DNA of 64,000 nt from Xylocopa sonorina (taxonomy: Eukaryota; Arthropoda; Insecta; Hymenoptera; Apidae): positions 5,927,795-5,991,794 of the forward strand of contig NC_135205.1 in NCBI RefSeq assembly GCF_050948175.1, written 5' to 3'. Numbering within the stretch: position 1 is the first letter of the stretch; each line of letters starts with the position of its first letter. Under the pieces are notes generated by a model, which searched no databases, was not told the origin of the DNA, and was given only the letters and a program-made list of their open reading frames with translations. Made by a program: the position numbers and the translations under genes. Shown piece by piece: positions 1-11,660 of this stretch.

Positions 1-237
1 CATTCGTCATTAAAAATCCAACCAGTGAAACAGCCTACGAAACACTTTCCAACGACCACAAGAGAGCACCAACGTTACACCTTCAAGTGTCCATCAGCTG
101 ACCGCCTCGACTCGATCGATCCACCCCCAAGATCGACGACGTTGTCGACCCTTCGACGGTGCATCGCGACGCGAGTGGCGCATTGTATCGATTCTCAGAG
201 TCGGACAAGAGCCACAGGGTGGCTGTACACGCGTTAA

Positions 238-335
238 GCCGTTATGTTACGTTTATGGGTATTTGACATTGATTTCGATTCTGGGGAATTAGATTAACAG
301 AGAGGATCGTGAGAAGCACGGGCAGGGTCCGACCC
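238..335. promoter_or_regulatory. Ultraconserved duplicated non-coding core 1 (left copy)
   Basis: Ninety-eight bp match 61,311-61,408 with two differences, although the sequence on both sides is clearly diverged. In the right copy the element lies inside the first intron of the tetraspanin gene, between the N-terminal exon and the exon at 60,743. The left copy has the same placement relative to its exon at 464-599. No frame stays open across it on either strand with convincing coding character, so a regulatory or RNA role, or recent gene conversion, fits better than protein coding. Confidence 0.5.
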
Positions 336-463
336 TCGCGAGCTCCATTCGAGGCTGGCTACGTCCGACGTATATCCGTCGGCTACAGGCGACCAGCTCG
401 TCAAATATTTACCAGACGCTAAGGACGCGAAGTTTACGTTCCACCTGTTACAGTCGCACTCAC

Positions 464-599
464 CTTCGTCGTCGTATCCCCGCGATAAAGCGACTCGATT
501 CGAGAATCGCGAGCGGTGATCGTGGTCGAGGGTGGTGCGGACGGGCGGAGGAGAAATTATGCCGAGGGAAGAAACAGATTTGAGTGCACCGAGTTGTCG
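464..599 (-). CDS. N-terminal exon of a predicted second tetraspanin (copy 1)
   Basis: On the minus strand an open segment of 45 codons plus one base is preceded by a good acceptor (TTCCGATTTTCCAG) and followed by a strong donor (GAAG/GTGAGT). Its last 22 codons end RSRFSNRVALSRGYDDE and match, in frame, a segment at 61,535-61,600 that sits upstream of the tetraspanin gene (RSRFPNRVALSRKYDDE). Upstream of that the two copies carry indels that break the shared frame, so the true 5' limit is uncertain. The phase-1 end suits an exon starting like the tetraspanin exon at 60,743-61,026. The remaining exons of this gene would lie left of the window. No ATG is seen in frame, so a further 5' exon or an untranslated role is possible. 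The paralogy is inferred from the shared exon and flanks. Confidence 0.42.
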
Positions 600-1339
600 C
601 TGGAAAATCGGAAGTGTTTGACGCTGGGACGAGATTGGGAACGATAGAATTGGGTAATGGAGATGGTGGGATGAAGGACACTAGAGTTGTAGGTGTTCGA
701 TTGAAAGGAATTTCGAGGAGAAGCGGTCGGTGGACTTAGAATTCGAGGGGTTGAAACGAGGACTCTTAGGAAGCGGAATTTGTCTCTGTGGTTGGGTCGG
801 ATATTATATTTTGGAAATGTCTGGTGTCGAGCGGTTTTTGTTGTGGAAAATTGAAACGTTCACGGGCTTGATTTGATACTGTACTTCCACTCGATTCAAA
901 TGGGTCGGTAAATTTTACATTTTTCGTTCCGGTGTTCCTTAAAAGTGATTATTCAATCAATCGAAGCCCATTGCCCGGCGTTTGTATAGGTTCGATTTCC
1001 AGAAGTATGAAATTGCACACAATAATCGTGCTGTTACGCGATATCACGCTGATTAAAGTCTCAATTAACAATGCCGCCAGATAGGATCCCTTTGAATGCG
1101 ACAGCTTTAATGCACGGGGCTAATATCGAAACGGTCGATACCGTACGCGCGTGTAAACAGCGCGCGCCTTGCTGGAAACAATAAAATCATAATTTTATAA
1201 AACAGCTTTGCATTTCGAACAGGCTCGAATGAAGAGCTACGGCTGTTGATAAACGAATGGTATTCCAGGGTTTCAATTAAATTTAATTGAACGCGCGTAT
1301 CGGGGAATGCGTGCGGAAAAAAGTTCAAACCGGTACCAT

Positions 1340-2880
1340 TTCCGATGGCTACTCAAATTCCATGAATCGCTAGAAGAATTCGAAAGGGTTTTTTTATTTG
1401 GTAAAATTCGCGAATCTTTAAATAAAAAAAAAAAATGTCTACTGTGCGCCATTCTTCGAAATATTTGAAGCTCGAACTCAACGTAGTGCTATCATACATA
1501 AAAGCCATCTAGGTCATCCCTTTTAACCCCGTAAACATTTTATTTCCATCGCTACGGCAAAAGCCATTCCCATTTTCATTTTTACCCCTCGAAACCTCCA
1601 TTTTCGAATCTCTTTGCTTTTTAAATACAGAGGAACCTGGAAAGCTCTATTAAAACAATACATTATCAGATTAGCAAATGGAGAGCGGAAAGTGCAAATA
1701 ATTTCGTGTGCAAAATCTTTGCGAACCTTAGGATCACATTTAATTCCTTGTGTAACTACAAAAGAAAAAATAATATCTCTCTTCCAATCATATGGAAAAC
1801 TTGAAGGGTCCAACATCAAGCTTGATCCATCGTCTGAAAGGTTCCTCCAAAATGGCTGTCCAGTACCAGTCAGTCTAACTGATAAGATCGTTTTCCAGGC
1901 GAACGATCAAGCGGTGGCCATGCGCTCGGCATTCAATTACAATATGCGCATGGTGTGTCCGCCATTAACGCGATGGTTAGGCTTTGTCGTGGCTCCAGGA
2001 CCCTTTCGAAAAGCATTATTAGTAATTAATTGTTCGCCAGTTACTGAACACTAATGAGTACCGTGTCGATTGCTCTGGAAAAATCGGTCAAGGATTGCTT
2101 TAGTATCCGTGACGATAATTACGTACTCGAGGTGTCAGGATCTTCTTTCTGCTCCTCGAGAAACTTCTGGCGTTCGATGGATGTCAGTGAAAGTGTATTC
2201 GAGGAGAAAGGAAGAGGAAAAGTGTTTGATGATGGCTATTGGTCTTCATTTAGAAAGTCGAGGGTGATGGAGTCTCGTGTAATGGATGTATCGCGTCGTA
2301 TTAAATTGCAGAGAAGTCGACTGAGCGTTACAGATTTCTAATATGTACATTAATTTCTTACTACTGTCGAAACGATTTGTGTTAAGACTTGAAGTATCCA
2401 GTGAAACCAAAAGATTTGGATTTCGAGTGACTCTACCAAAGTTCCATCGCAACTACAATCGTCTTGCTATTGATTACACAGGAAACGAAACAACTCGCGA
2501 AAGTTACTTCAATACCCACACATTATAATTCCAAAATTCCGTTGGAACGCGTCACTGAAGAACGACTATTGATTGCGGCCGAATCCATTTATAAACCGCG
2601 AACCGCAACGTGGAAATTCGACGGCTATTTGTTAATCGAATATCCCGTTACGCACGCGCCTCGATAGGGGATATCGCATTAAAAGTAAACGATCGAAAAA
2701 AAAATATAAAACATCCGCCTGCTCTCTAAACAAACGCGCGGCGACCGAGACGAAATAAAATAGCCGGGCGCGGCGGGATCGGGGATATTCGGTTAACAAA
2801 TTGCGAGCGGATTCCCGCGATGAAATTCGAGGTTTATAAACAGATTTGGCCGCGATCAATAACTGTTACGGCCGCGTGAT
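1340..2880. other. 1.5-kb segment present only in the left copy
   Basis: The right copy has only about 150 bp (62,350-62,510) between its matching flanks, so this is either an insertion in the left copy or a deletion in the right. The segment is AT-richer than its neighbours. It carries open frames on both strands over 1,523-2,054: 98 codons on the minus strand and up to 146 on the plus strand, the latter without an ATG at its start. I do not recognise either product. I saw no terminal inverted repeats or obvious target-site duplication. Confidence 0.55.
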
Positions 2881-3210
2881 AACGGCAGCGCCATCCAGTC
2901 GTTATTAATTTATCTCAATTAATAACTGTCAGGGTTACACTGGCCAGGCCGATACAGTTATTATATTCCGTGCTACCGCGCGCCTTCATCTTTGCCGTTG
3001 ACGTTATTGTTATTGCGGCCGCGGCGTAATCGCGCGATATTATGCTACCCTCGTGAATGCGAGCTTATATCACGGAGTATTAAGCGCGTTGGCCGCCGCG
3101 CGAAACCCCCGTGTGCTTTTGAAATTCTAGCTGCGCGCGGAAACACCCGCACGGTCTGGTTAACAATGCCGCTTTCATTTATACGGTTCTAACGGAATCG
3201 ACGATATTGT
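2880..3210. repeat. Segmental duplication, left copy, block c
   Basis: This aligns with about 62,510-62,850. It includes a run at 2,997-3,092 that matches 62,632-62,727 with a single difference, flanked by clearly diverged sequence. Relative to the inferred gene the block lies upstream of the first exon on the minus strand, where distal control elements would be expected. No coding frame is shared between the copies here. Confidence 0.9.
2997..3092. promoter_or_regulatory. Ultraconserved duplicated non-coding core 2 (left copy)
   Basis: About 96 bp differ from the right copy by one base (GGCCGCGG here, GGTCGCGG there), while both flanks have drifted. The stretch can fold into a small hairpin: GATAT pairs with ATATC around an inner CTCG/CGAG stem with a TGAATG loop. 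It also contains AT-rich TTATT/TAAT words of the type bound by homeodomain proteins. Whether it is an enhancer core, a structured RNA, or a gene-conversion tract cannot be told from sequence alone. Confidence 0.5.
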
Positions 3211-3519
3211 TGGGCTTAATGACGGCTAATAAACATACAATGCCTGCTTATTGCCCCAGCTATTGTCTGTAATCCGTGGCTCTCGATAGGACGTTCGACG
3301 AGATTCAAGAAATCCTTCGTGCCAAAAATTGGTTCGCCTCGCCTCGAGATTTCGACGCTGTCGTTGCGATCGAATTGATGAAATGATCTGACGACTACAG
3401 AGACAAAAATCGATAAGTCGATCTCTCAAGTGATTTCAAAGTGTAATACGGATCAACTGCTCGAGGATTCCGTATAACTATTTCAAGGGTCTAGAATTTT
3501 CATCCCCTTTAATCCCATC

Positions 3520-3760
3520 ACCTTTGATCACGAAACAATACCATCGAATTCCCCCTCAAACAATGCACGCCTAGGTGTAATCTCCAGCCGCTTACTATTC
3601 GCATAATGCGCGCACGATACGGTATCAGCCCGTCCCGTATGCAGCTTTGACGATTTCGCCTCTAAATATTCAAACCGAGATACCGACAGCCGTGTAACAA
3701 GGAGCTGCAACCGCCGTCGCGCGACCTCGGTTTGGGTGAACGCGCGACAACCCTAATGCG
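3520..3760. repeat. Segmental duplication, left copy, block d
   Basis: This aligns with about 63,085-63,330. Shared strings include TAATCTCCAGC, ACGATACGGTAT and TTTCGCCTCTAAATATTC. Order and orientation match the other blocks. No shared reading frame was found. Confidence 0.85.
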
Positions 3761-3769
3761 GGGGCGCAC

Positions 3770-6700
3770 CGTGTTGAGCGCGCGGATACGGGCCGCGGGT
3801 GCCACCCTTTCATCCCTCCTGGCTCGATTCACCTCGGATCTGTTGAATCTAATTAGCGTTTCGCATTGTCGAACTTCGTTTCGACGTTTTCTCCCCTTGC
3901 GAAATGGACGCGCCTTAAATTTCACCCCCCTATTGGGGGTTGCAAATGAACACTATTTGAAATTAAATGTTTCGAGGCATATTAACATCGTTCACTCGTT
4001 GCCTTGTATAGTTTAAAGGATGTTGAGAGCGTAACGAATGAGATAGCCAGAAATTGACTTTAAAATTAGATAGAGAAAATAGAAAATCCCCTCGAAAGAT
4101 TCGTACCCCTTATCAGCTACAGCAGTTGGACGTTAGAGAAGATAGAGCAGAGAGCTGAAAATAGCCGACGGATTTTCGAACCTGAGATGCCAGCACGATA
4201 GCACCGGGATGAGATGGAAAATACAAGGGAAAAAGAAATTAGGAGATTGGCCCGCTGAATTGAACCCTTCGACGGTAATCTTGTCATCTCGGATAATCAC
4301 TCTTTGCAGCTGAACTAATCTAATACACTCTCTTTTAAGCGCTGAATCCTCGAATCTGTACGAAAGTAGAAAATATAAAAATCCAGTTCGTATAAATTCC
4401 AGCGATATTTGGATACCTTAGCGACGTCAAAGTGGTCTGTTAAAAAAAGAAAAAAGAAAAACATATATTTCAGACCCTGGATAGCTTTTAATCAAGATCA
4501 AAGCTTTTTCTCCGTTACGTTACTACTTCGTTTTCAACGATTGACACTCGACTGATAACCGAAAGCGAAACGATAACGTTTTCGTGTTTGCCGATTCGTT
4601 TCACAAACTATTACATTTTAAAACATATCTCGTTTCATGCCTGGCCGGGCTCCAGAATGTGGGAGCCGGCATTCGTTTCCGTGCTCGCGTCGATTCGAAC
4701 CAATAGTTTTTCGTTTCGCCTAGTTTTTCGATGATTGATAATTGAGAGTCTCGCCCGGCGTTTCCGTGGGGTTTCGTTGCTGCGCTCGGGGAAATGAATT
4801 TCCGATGCACCCAACGCTGGACGCGAGGAATTCGTCGGGAAATTTACACGGATCGCGATCACGGGACCGTCGGTGTTAATTAAAATTACGATCGCGTTGC
4901 GTCGCCTGCAGAAACCAATCGATGGATACACGGATACTAGAAATCTAATATCGAACGAGATAGGAAATGGAGTAACGATTTCGCGTTTCGAATGAGACTC
5001 AGAGCGAGGGGTGCATAGTAAAATATAGAAAAGTATCGTTTTGTTATCGTGCGAGTTCAAGTTTCGATATTCGACTGACTGTTAAATCAGTTGTTACGTT
5101 AAAGAAAGAGTTAAAAGTGTGGAGAGACATTTCTCCATACGAATCTTCGTTTCTGAAAATAAATCGCTGACGGAGATTGAATTCATTCATTTAATCAATT
5201 CCATTTAGTTTCTGTCGGAAATAGAACTTCGCACGAAGAAATGTCGCTCCTGATTCCTTTGTTAATGCAGAATAACGTCCTGTCGATTGCATCGCCAGTG
5301 CTGTAGCAGTATAATACTGCAATTCCTTGAAAATTCCATTCTCGACTTACCCTTCGATTTCTGTTCCGCCTCGTAACGCTCGCAATTACAATTTTATTTT
5401 TCGATAACCAGAGAAAAATCGAGACAGCGAAACGCCAGAGATACAGATGACTCGTTAGCCTGCCCCAGATCGAATTTAATAAGAAGCGAGTAAACACGTC
5501 CGTGTTCGTCGAGGAAAACCACCCCCTAACGACGCTCCGCTGACAAACGCGTGAACATCCGTTAACGACGCAATCTCGAAAACATCCGAGCATCGTCCGT
5601 GCGTCGTTCATCAACGATAAGATCGCGCAGCCCGCAGTATCAGTGCCAGGTTTCCGAACGTGGAACGGAGAGGTGGCTAGGTGGATGACGATTAACGAAC
5701 GATTATTAAAGCAACCCCTTATCGTGGTAATTGCGTGGAATAAATCCAGGCAGCGAACGAACGAACCAACGACGGCGACGTAGCTGCAATTTTCTGGCTC
5801 GACGAGCCCCCAGATAACTCTCCCAACCCCGTTACACACCCCCTGATCTTTACTCGTTTCTCTGACCCCCGCTCGTCCGCTCGTTCCAGCGAACCCTGCA
5901 GCCTCGGCTGTCTCTTGGTAAACACGCGATACGATAATCTTTTTAGCCAGGAGGCCGTTAATCGCGGATCGATCCCGCACCCTTCGAGGGCGGTTGTTGC
6001 ACCGCGTCTCGTCGCGAGGAGCCGGGAGAGGGTGGAAACGGGCGGGCGGACCGGTCGAAATTGGCGGCAGTCACGTGGACGGGTCGTCGCGTCGAGGGGG
6101 TTGTAAGTAGTTCCGACAAGCTTCTCTTCTTCGAGCGGACCGAGGCTTTTTGCGAGGAGAGTCGATTTTATCGCGCACACCGAGAGTGATCGATGCTGAC
6201 ACCGCTTGTTTCGTGCACTTTATTGCGCTCCACGGGCGCGGAACTGGCGATCCATTTTATCGCAGACTTTCGAAACTGTCGCCACCCTCCCTGTTCGTCA
6301 ATGGGTGCAAATTGAGGGACGGCTCGTTTTTTCGGGAAGAGACTCCACGGTACGCGTACTTTACACGCCAGTTTATCTTTTCTGATATTTAGTTACGTTT
6401 AATTAGTATCGAGGAGTTACTTTTTACCGCTTTTTCTTTGTCAGAAGTGAATTGGAGGATACAAGAGGCGACGTCGAAAATGGAATTCCAGCGGTTAAAG
6501 GGAACACGGATTAAACAGCGGAAATGTAGGACTGTCAAAAGGGAGAGTCGAAAGGAATCGCGGATGAAGACGCGCGGATGAGGACTTGTCGAGGCGTGAA
6601 ACAATGGCCAGCGAAATGTTCAATTTGACGGAACAGGACAGGACGGGGCGCAGTGTACGACGCATATTGAATTTTCTGATACATTTTTCATCGCCGCTTG

Positions 6701-8480
6701 GCAAACATTGAAAACCGTCGGGCACAAAGGGCGGGCCCCGCGTAATAGTCAACAAAATCCGATTCGACGCGGCTGCTTTCAGCGGCGCCAAAATTAATTA
6801 ACGCTCACGGAGTCATTTACAATGGTTAGATTGAATTTTTCGCCGCCACCCCCGCGCGCCGAAAATGTTTGGGAACGGGGCGGAATACAATGCGGCTCGA
6901 GGCGTCGATAACAATGGCCGATCGTTCACCAGTTCAATGTACCGTTCGCGGCAACAATCAATCTTGTCAGATGGCTCGTCTCATTGTCTAATAACAATCA
7001 TTTACGCTGCTGACGCGATTAATCAGCAGCTTAATAATCCCGCAAACACTACATCGATCTGAAATCATTAACGCCGTGCCTCCGTTTAAATATTCATTCG
7101 TTTCCTGTTCAACGGTTCGCTACTGGGTGTTCCTAAAGTCCCTCGTTCCGATTTAAAAACACATTGAATCGCAACGACGCATAGCTATAATTTTTACATA
7201 TAATTCCTAATACTAAATATACTGAAATTATACGATAATTTCCAGAATAATTTTCTAAGTGCCCTAAGTCTCTTTAAATGCATCAATTTGTCACACTAGC
7301 TGATCAAAGTTGGCAGCTAAACATTTTTACTTGTACAGCTGGGTACTTACTTGCAATTCTAAGTTCCTTTAGCGATTACCAAGTGTTTATCTGACGAGTG
7401 AGCCAACTATTTAGGTCATTAAAGTATTACGCAGCTGGTAGCTGTAAATCAACGTCGAACTCGACATTCCAGCAATTGCCAGTTCTCCACAATCGCGCAC
7501 GAAAGTACCTATAAACGGCAAAAAAAGGAACGGAATTTAAATGTCTCTGGTTTATATTTTATAAACGCGTCCGGCGTTATACGAAATTATTTCGCGTTCA
7601 AGTTTCGGAGGTACGGTATATAATCGAGTAGAGCGGCGATCAATTCGCACGGGAAACATTTTCATTTTCGCATCTTTCGTGGTAACACGTGTCCCGATAA
7701 TATTTTCAGCCTGCGCGCGCTAATGGTCGATCGATTTTCCGATTCTTTTTAATACATAAATCATCGCGTCCGGCTGGCGGACGATATATGGCTACAAAAT
7801 GGACTCTTTGTCTTCTTTAATCTGTCGATGATATTTTCCGTCCTGTTCAACGAACTGCTCGGCCCATTGTCCGCTCGCGCATTTATTCGACTCGTTTACT
7901 GGGCTCTGCAATTACAAACCGATCTGACGTGCCTGAGGAGATTCAATCTCTCTGAACTACGATCGAATCTCTGTCTCTTAAGCAGAAATCGCAAGAAGGG
8001 TAGAAAAATAAAAGACTGTCAATCTCAAAATTTTGTTTACAACATATTTTTAGTATTTGTAATATATTCTGGATCTGCTATGTGTATATAAGTGAGAAGC
8101 AGGCTTAGAAAGTTCAGCTTGCACAGCCACGACGTACGCTGTGCCGGATGCATCCGCCAAATGCATAATAACGGTTCGACAAGCCGAAGGTCGTCTCGTG
8201 GGAACGTTCTCCGCTGACAAGAACAAACGCGTCCCGATCAATGAGCTCTAATTATCGAGCGATTCGAAGCCGATCGCGTATGCGCCCGAGATTGGACGGT
8301 ATTATCGAGCCACGCGTTCTTGCATTCGACACGTGCCCCGATCATCTTTTCGCTCGAGCGACATTAAGCGACGTCGCTTAGTCGACGCGTTCACCATTTC
8401 CTTCGCGATGGCGTTCAACGACGATTCGACACCCCTCGATGAAACGTATCTAATTTCGAGCATTTTCGAAGACTTGCAAA
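3770..8480. other. 4.7-kb stretch with no matching sequence in the right copy
   Basis: Between blocks d and e the right copy holds only about 230 bp (63,330-63,560), so the left copy gained or the right copy lost about 4.5 kb. I see no convincing gene. The middle (about 5,200-6,180) is GC-rich, with long open minus-strand frames listed separately. The rest is ordinary mixed-composition sequence with short AT runs. A plus-strand donor-like site (GGTT/GTAAGTAG) occurs near 6,103 in the GC-rich part. Confidence 0.5.
5195..5980 (-). CDS. Long unrecognised open frame (261 codons), doubtful gene
   Basis: This is the longest open frame in the window. It begins with ATG at its right end and runs to a TGA at 5,195. 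I recognise no domain, and the composition (many Arg, Ser and Cys, with no motif) is typical of an accidental frame in GC-rich DNA. A second, overlapping minus-strand frame of 153 codons (5,719-6,180) points the same way. Against pure chance, a strong minus-strand donor (GAAGG/GTAAGTCG) lies inside the frame at 5,351/5,350 in phase 0, so the right part (5,351-5,980) could be an exon or part of a spliced non-coding RNA. Confidence 0.15.
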   Translation of the reverse strand: MRDRSAINGLLAKKIIVSRVYQETAEAAGFAGTSGRAGVRETSKDQGVCNGVGRVIWGLVEPENCSYVAVVGSFVRCLDLFHAITTIRGCFNNRSLIVIHLATSPFHVRKPGTDTAGCAILSLMNDARTMLGCFRDCVVNGCSRVCQRSVVRGWFSSTNTDVFTRFLLNSIWGRLTSHLYLWRFAVSIFLWLSKNKIVIASVTRRNRNRRVSREWNFQGIAVLYCYSTGDAIDRTLFCINKGIRSDISSCEVLFPTETKWN

Positions 8481-8489
8481 TTTTATAAT

Positions 8490-8870
8490 TTATGAAATGG
8501 ATTCTCCGTCTATAAAAATCTCAGAGAGCAATTATATTAATTGGCACGATATCTCGAGTGTAAATTGGTGTATATTTTAATGCAAGATGCGAGCATACTC
8601 GCGGCGGTGCTCTTAATCTCCGCCGTCAGCGTGGAAATATAAGGACACCGTGTGCAGTCAATTCGCAATGAATGTCGCGTGACCGTACGGATAATTATTT
8701 TAATTGCGTTCAGCTAACAACGTCCGCGTTTTCGCTCGCGCCCCTTCCCATCGCTACCCAGGACCACCCCGATTCTTTGTCGACGCGTACACTTTTAATT
8801 ACGCGTGTAGTCAGAAGTGTTCCTAATTAACGCGTATTGTCGAACATCAATGGACCTCTCCATCAATTTA
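8490..8870. repeat. Segmental duplication, left copy, block e
   Basis: This aligns with 63,560 to the right edge of the window. Shared strings include ATTAATTGGC, GTGCTCTTAATCTC, GATAATTATTTTAATTGCGTT and GCGTATTGTCGAAC. The match continues to position 64,000, so the duplication probably extends beyond the window on the right copy. Confidence 0.88.
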
Positions 8871-10193
8871 ATTGTCGCGTATCTGCTGTTATAAAATGTG
8901 CTGCCAGGCGATTGCAATCCGCATCGAGAACTGTCGACTCGTCGCGCGAAACTGGTGAACGTCCCTTCAACCCCTGCATTGTGGACGCGAAATTAACCTC
9001 CGTTCGAAAACATTTCACATTGAACGCTTAAATGTTGCAGTGTTTAAAACTTTTCAGAATGATCGACGCGAAGGTGTACGATCCTCTTACAAACCTTCGA
9101 CGATCGTTACCAACGCAGACGGATTCAGCTCGAATTAATTAAAAGCGTTCCTTCCGTACCTAGGATCTCGCTGGCTCGAGTAAAAGTACGTATCGAAAAG
9201 AAAAAGACCGATATCATTTCGTGTTGTCGAGAACTCGTCGAGTCGTTAATTTCCCTTAAGCATGCTGAGGAGCCAGTCTTAATTGATAGACACGGTTCGC
9301 GACCATTCATCGCCGCTTTTCCACGCGATAATACCTCTCGATCTCGACTCAGCACGAGCAGATCCAAAAATTGATACCACGTAGCGGGTCTACGAACGAA
9401 AACGAGACGAGTCAGACTCGTAGACGCGATTTAGCAATTCAGTTGCGGGATAATTATTTCTACGAATGCCTCCACGGTTAACGATCATTCGTGAACGATG
9501 AATAATTGCATAGAACGGTACCATGAGAACGTGATAACGTAGGTTTCTATCAGTAGTTAATTCGAGTGTATTATTCGAGACAGCCCTTGATAACTGGTGC
9601 CTGGCCCTTAGTAATTGATGTGCAGCTTCTAAAGAATAAGCGAGATTGCGAAAGGGTAAATCAGGATCGAGCGAAGGATTCTGAACGATGAGGCTCATAT
9701 TTTATTCAGGATTACTCGAAACGGTTATAGCCGGGATTCATCCATGCTTTCATGAGCAATTGCCACTTCGCACTGGTGACTGTGACGTTGAAGTACACCA
9801 CCCGGTATCGCAATAACAGAGATTGCTGTCCCTGGACGGGGTTCATCGAGGTAATTATTATTCGTTCAGTCATATTTGCATGCAGCCTGAAACAGAGCTC
9901 GGCTGTTTGTCGCTGTCCAAAGCTTCGAAGTTTCGATCGTGCTTGATGTATTAACGCGAAGCTTCGTCCCTCACGTTTCTACCATTCGAAGAACAACGAT
10001 TTTCGAATAGAAATTCCATAAAATCTCGCGAAATTCTGAATCGTGTACAGTTCATTGCTGTTTTGAGAAACGATAAAAGTAATTTCGATGGTTGATTAAG
10101 AAGGGTCGATCGAGAACGGTGACACTTCCATTGGGGTCAGCGTTAATGATCGATCGAGTCGAGGGAGGGTGGCGCGCGAGGCCACGCGAAGCC

Positions 10194-10214
10194 AGGAAGG
10201 AAGGAAGGAAGGAA
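10194..10214. repeat. (AAGG)n microsatellite
   Basis: About five AAGG units. Confidence 0.9.
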
Positions 10215-11359
10215 ACGAGGCACGGTCAGTGTCACTTCCGGAACGAATATACGAGGGGACGTACCGCTGCATGCTGTCTGATAATTGCTGCCCCTGGCAC
10301 AGCGTGAAAACACGCGAGCCGGCCGCGTACGCGATTAATTCCACTCCATCGAATTAATCGCCAGGCAAATAATCGCAGAACTCGGACAATTTTTCCCAAT
10401 GACGTTCCCCCATCAATTATCCACGATAAAATGTCCGCCGTGCGGGACTTAATTGCTTAAAACGATCCACGTCGACGCGTACAAATTGCCGGACCGATCG
10501 CGGATTTCCCCCGTGAAATTTTCATTTTCTTTTCATCCCGATCGATTTAAACGGACGTGTCGATAACCGATCTACCGCATCTTTCGTTACATCGAATTAC
10601 GATTCACGCTCGAATCGCAGCCTCGCGATCCCTCGATTAACCCCTCTGAACAAAAAGAGCGTGCGGTGTAAACTTCGAGGCGCGGACATCAAAACCAACG
10701 ACCAACGGAATTACTCTTTTTTTTTCTTTTTTTTGTTGAAATTACCCTCGCGCCAGCGACGAGATTAACTTTTTAATTAATCCCGACCGCTGCTTACCGT
10801 TCCATATTTCATTCGGCCAGTGTATCGAGTCGCCGATCGAACGCGGGCAGAGAAACGGGGGATGAAATAACCGGGCGGCGCTGGTCGATCATTAAACGAA
10901 AACCGCGAATCGATCTGCTTAACAATGTCAGAGAGCCCGCGTAATCCGTTTCAGGGGGGCCGATTTCGTGGAATTTCCCCGTTAACACGGTAATGAAGCC
11001 CCCGCGTTCACGTTCGGAACGCCCTCGAAAGTAATGCTGCCCAAATACTGCCGGGAGATTAGATATTACACCCGTGAAATGGAGTGGACCACGGTCTAAC
11101 AGCCGATCGATCCCATTATTTCGTTCAATTCAATTCGAAGGCCCGCGCTGAGATTAAACTGCGAAGCGAAAATTGATTTCGAGGGATGATCCGCTGGATG
11201 ATTATGATTCTGATATGAAAATGTTAGAATGGTAGATAAAAATGATCGTTAAGCTATATTGTCCGGAGGGTGAAAACTAAGGAAGACCATTTTCTCGATT
11301 TATCGAGGTAATTGTAGTTCAGGATGAAAACTGAAAGGTTTACTTGCCTCGCGACTTTC

Positions 11360-11660
11360 GAGATAATCCTCAGGGGTTGCAGGAACCCTCACAGCCTGAG
11401 AATTCTCTTTGAGACTTTGAGAATTCTCCAGATTTCCAGGATCCTCGGAATTCTGGGGAATTTCAGATCCATGACTGTAAGACCTGTAAGACCTTCGAGA
11501 TCCTGGGACCCTGAGACCGTCATCGTCCCAGGAACCTTTGAAATCCGTGGAAAATCTGCATACCTATAAATTCCATGACACCTTTGAGAACCGTGGAAAT
11601 CCTTCACGTTGTTTGAGATCCCTAAGGTTCCTAGCTTGTCTAATCTCATGGATCCTTGGT
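11360..11660. repeat. Degenerate GAGAATTC/GAGATCC-type word repeat
   Basis: About 300 bp are built from imperfect repeats of words such as GAGAATTCT, GAGATCC(T), CCTGGGAACC, CCGTGGAAATC and TGTAAGACC. Spacing is irregular, around 20-30 bp. It looks like an old, decayed minisatellite. Open frames on both strands here (81 and 86 codons) follow from the repeat and are not treated as genes. Confidence 0.55.

Larger units (their letters stand above)
88..1330. repeat. Segmental duplication, left copy, block a
   Basis: This stretch aligns in the same orientation with about 61,170-62,350. Shared landmarks run throughout: the sequence around 238-335, the exon at 464-599, the string GGACTCTTAGGAAGCGGAAT near 760, GTTCCTTAAAAGTGA near 930, and the string around AGCTTTAATGCAC near 1,105. 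Most of the block looks roughly 75-85 percent identical by eye, with many small indels, and a short core is almost perfect. The two copies are direct repeats about 61 kb apart. Confidence 0.92.

Noticed and set aside
460..681. 73-codon minus frame beginning MSFIPPSPLPNSIV
   Set aside because: It overlaps the N-terminal exon in another frame, and the frame conserved between the two duplicate copies is the one reported.
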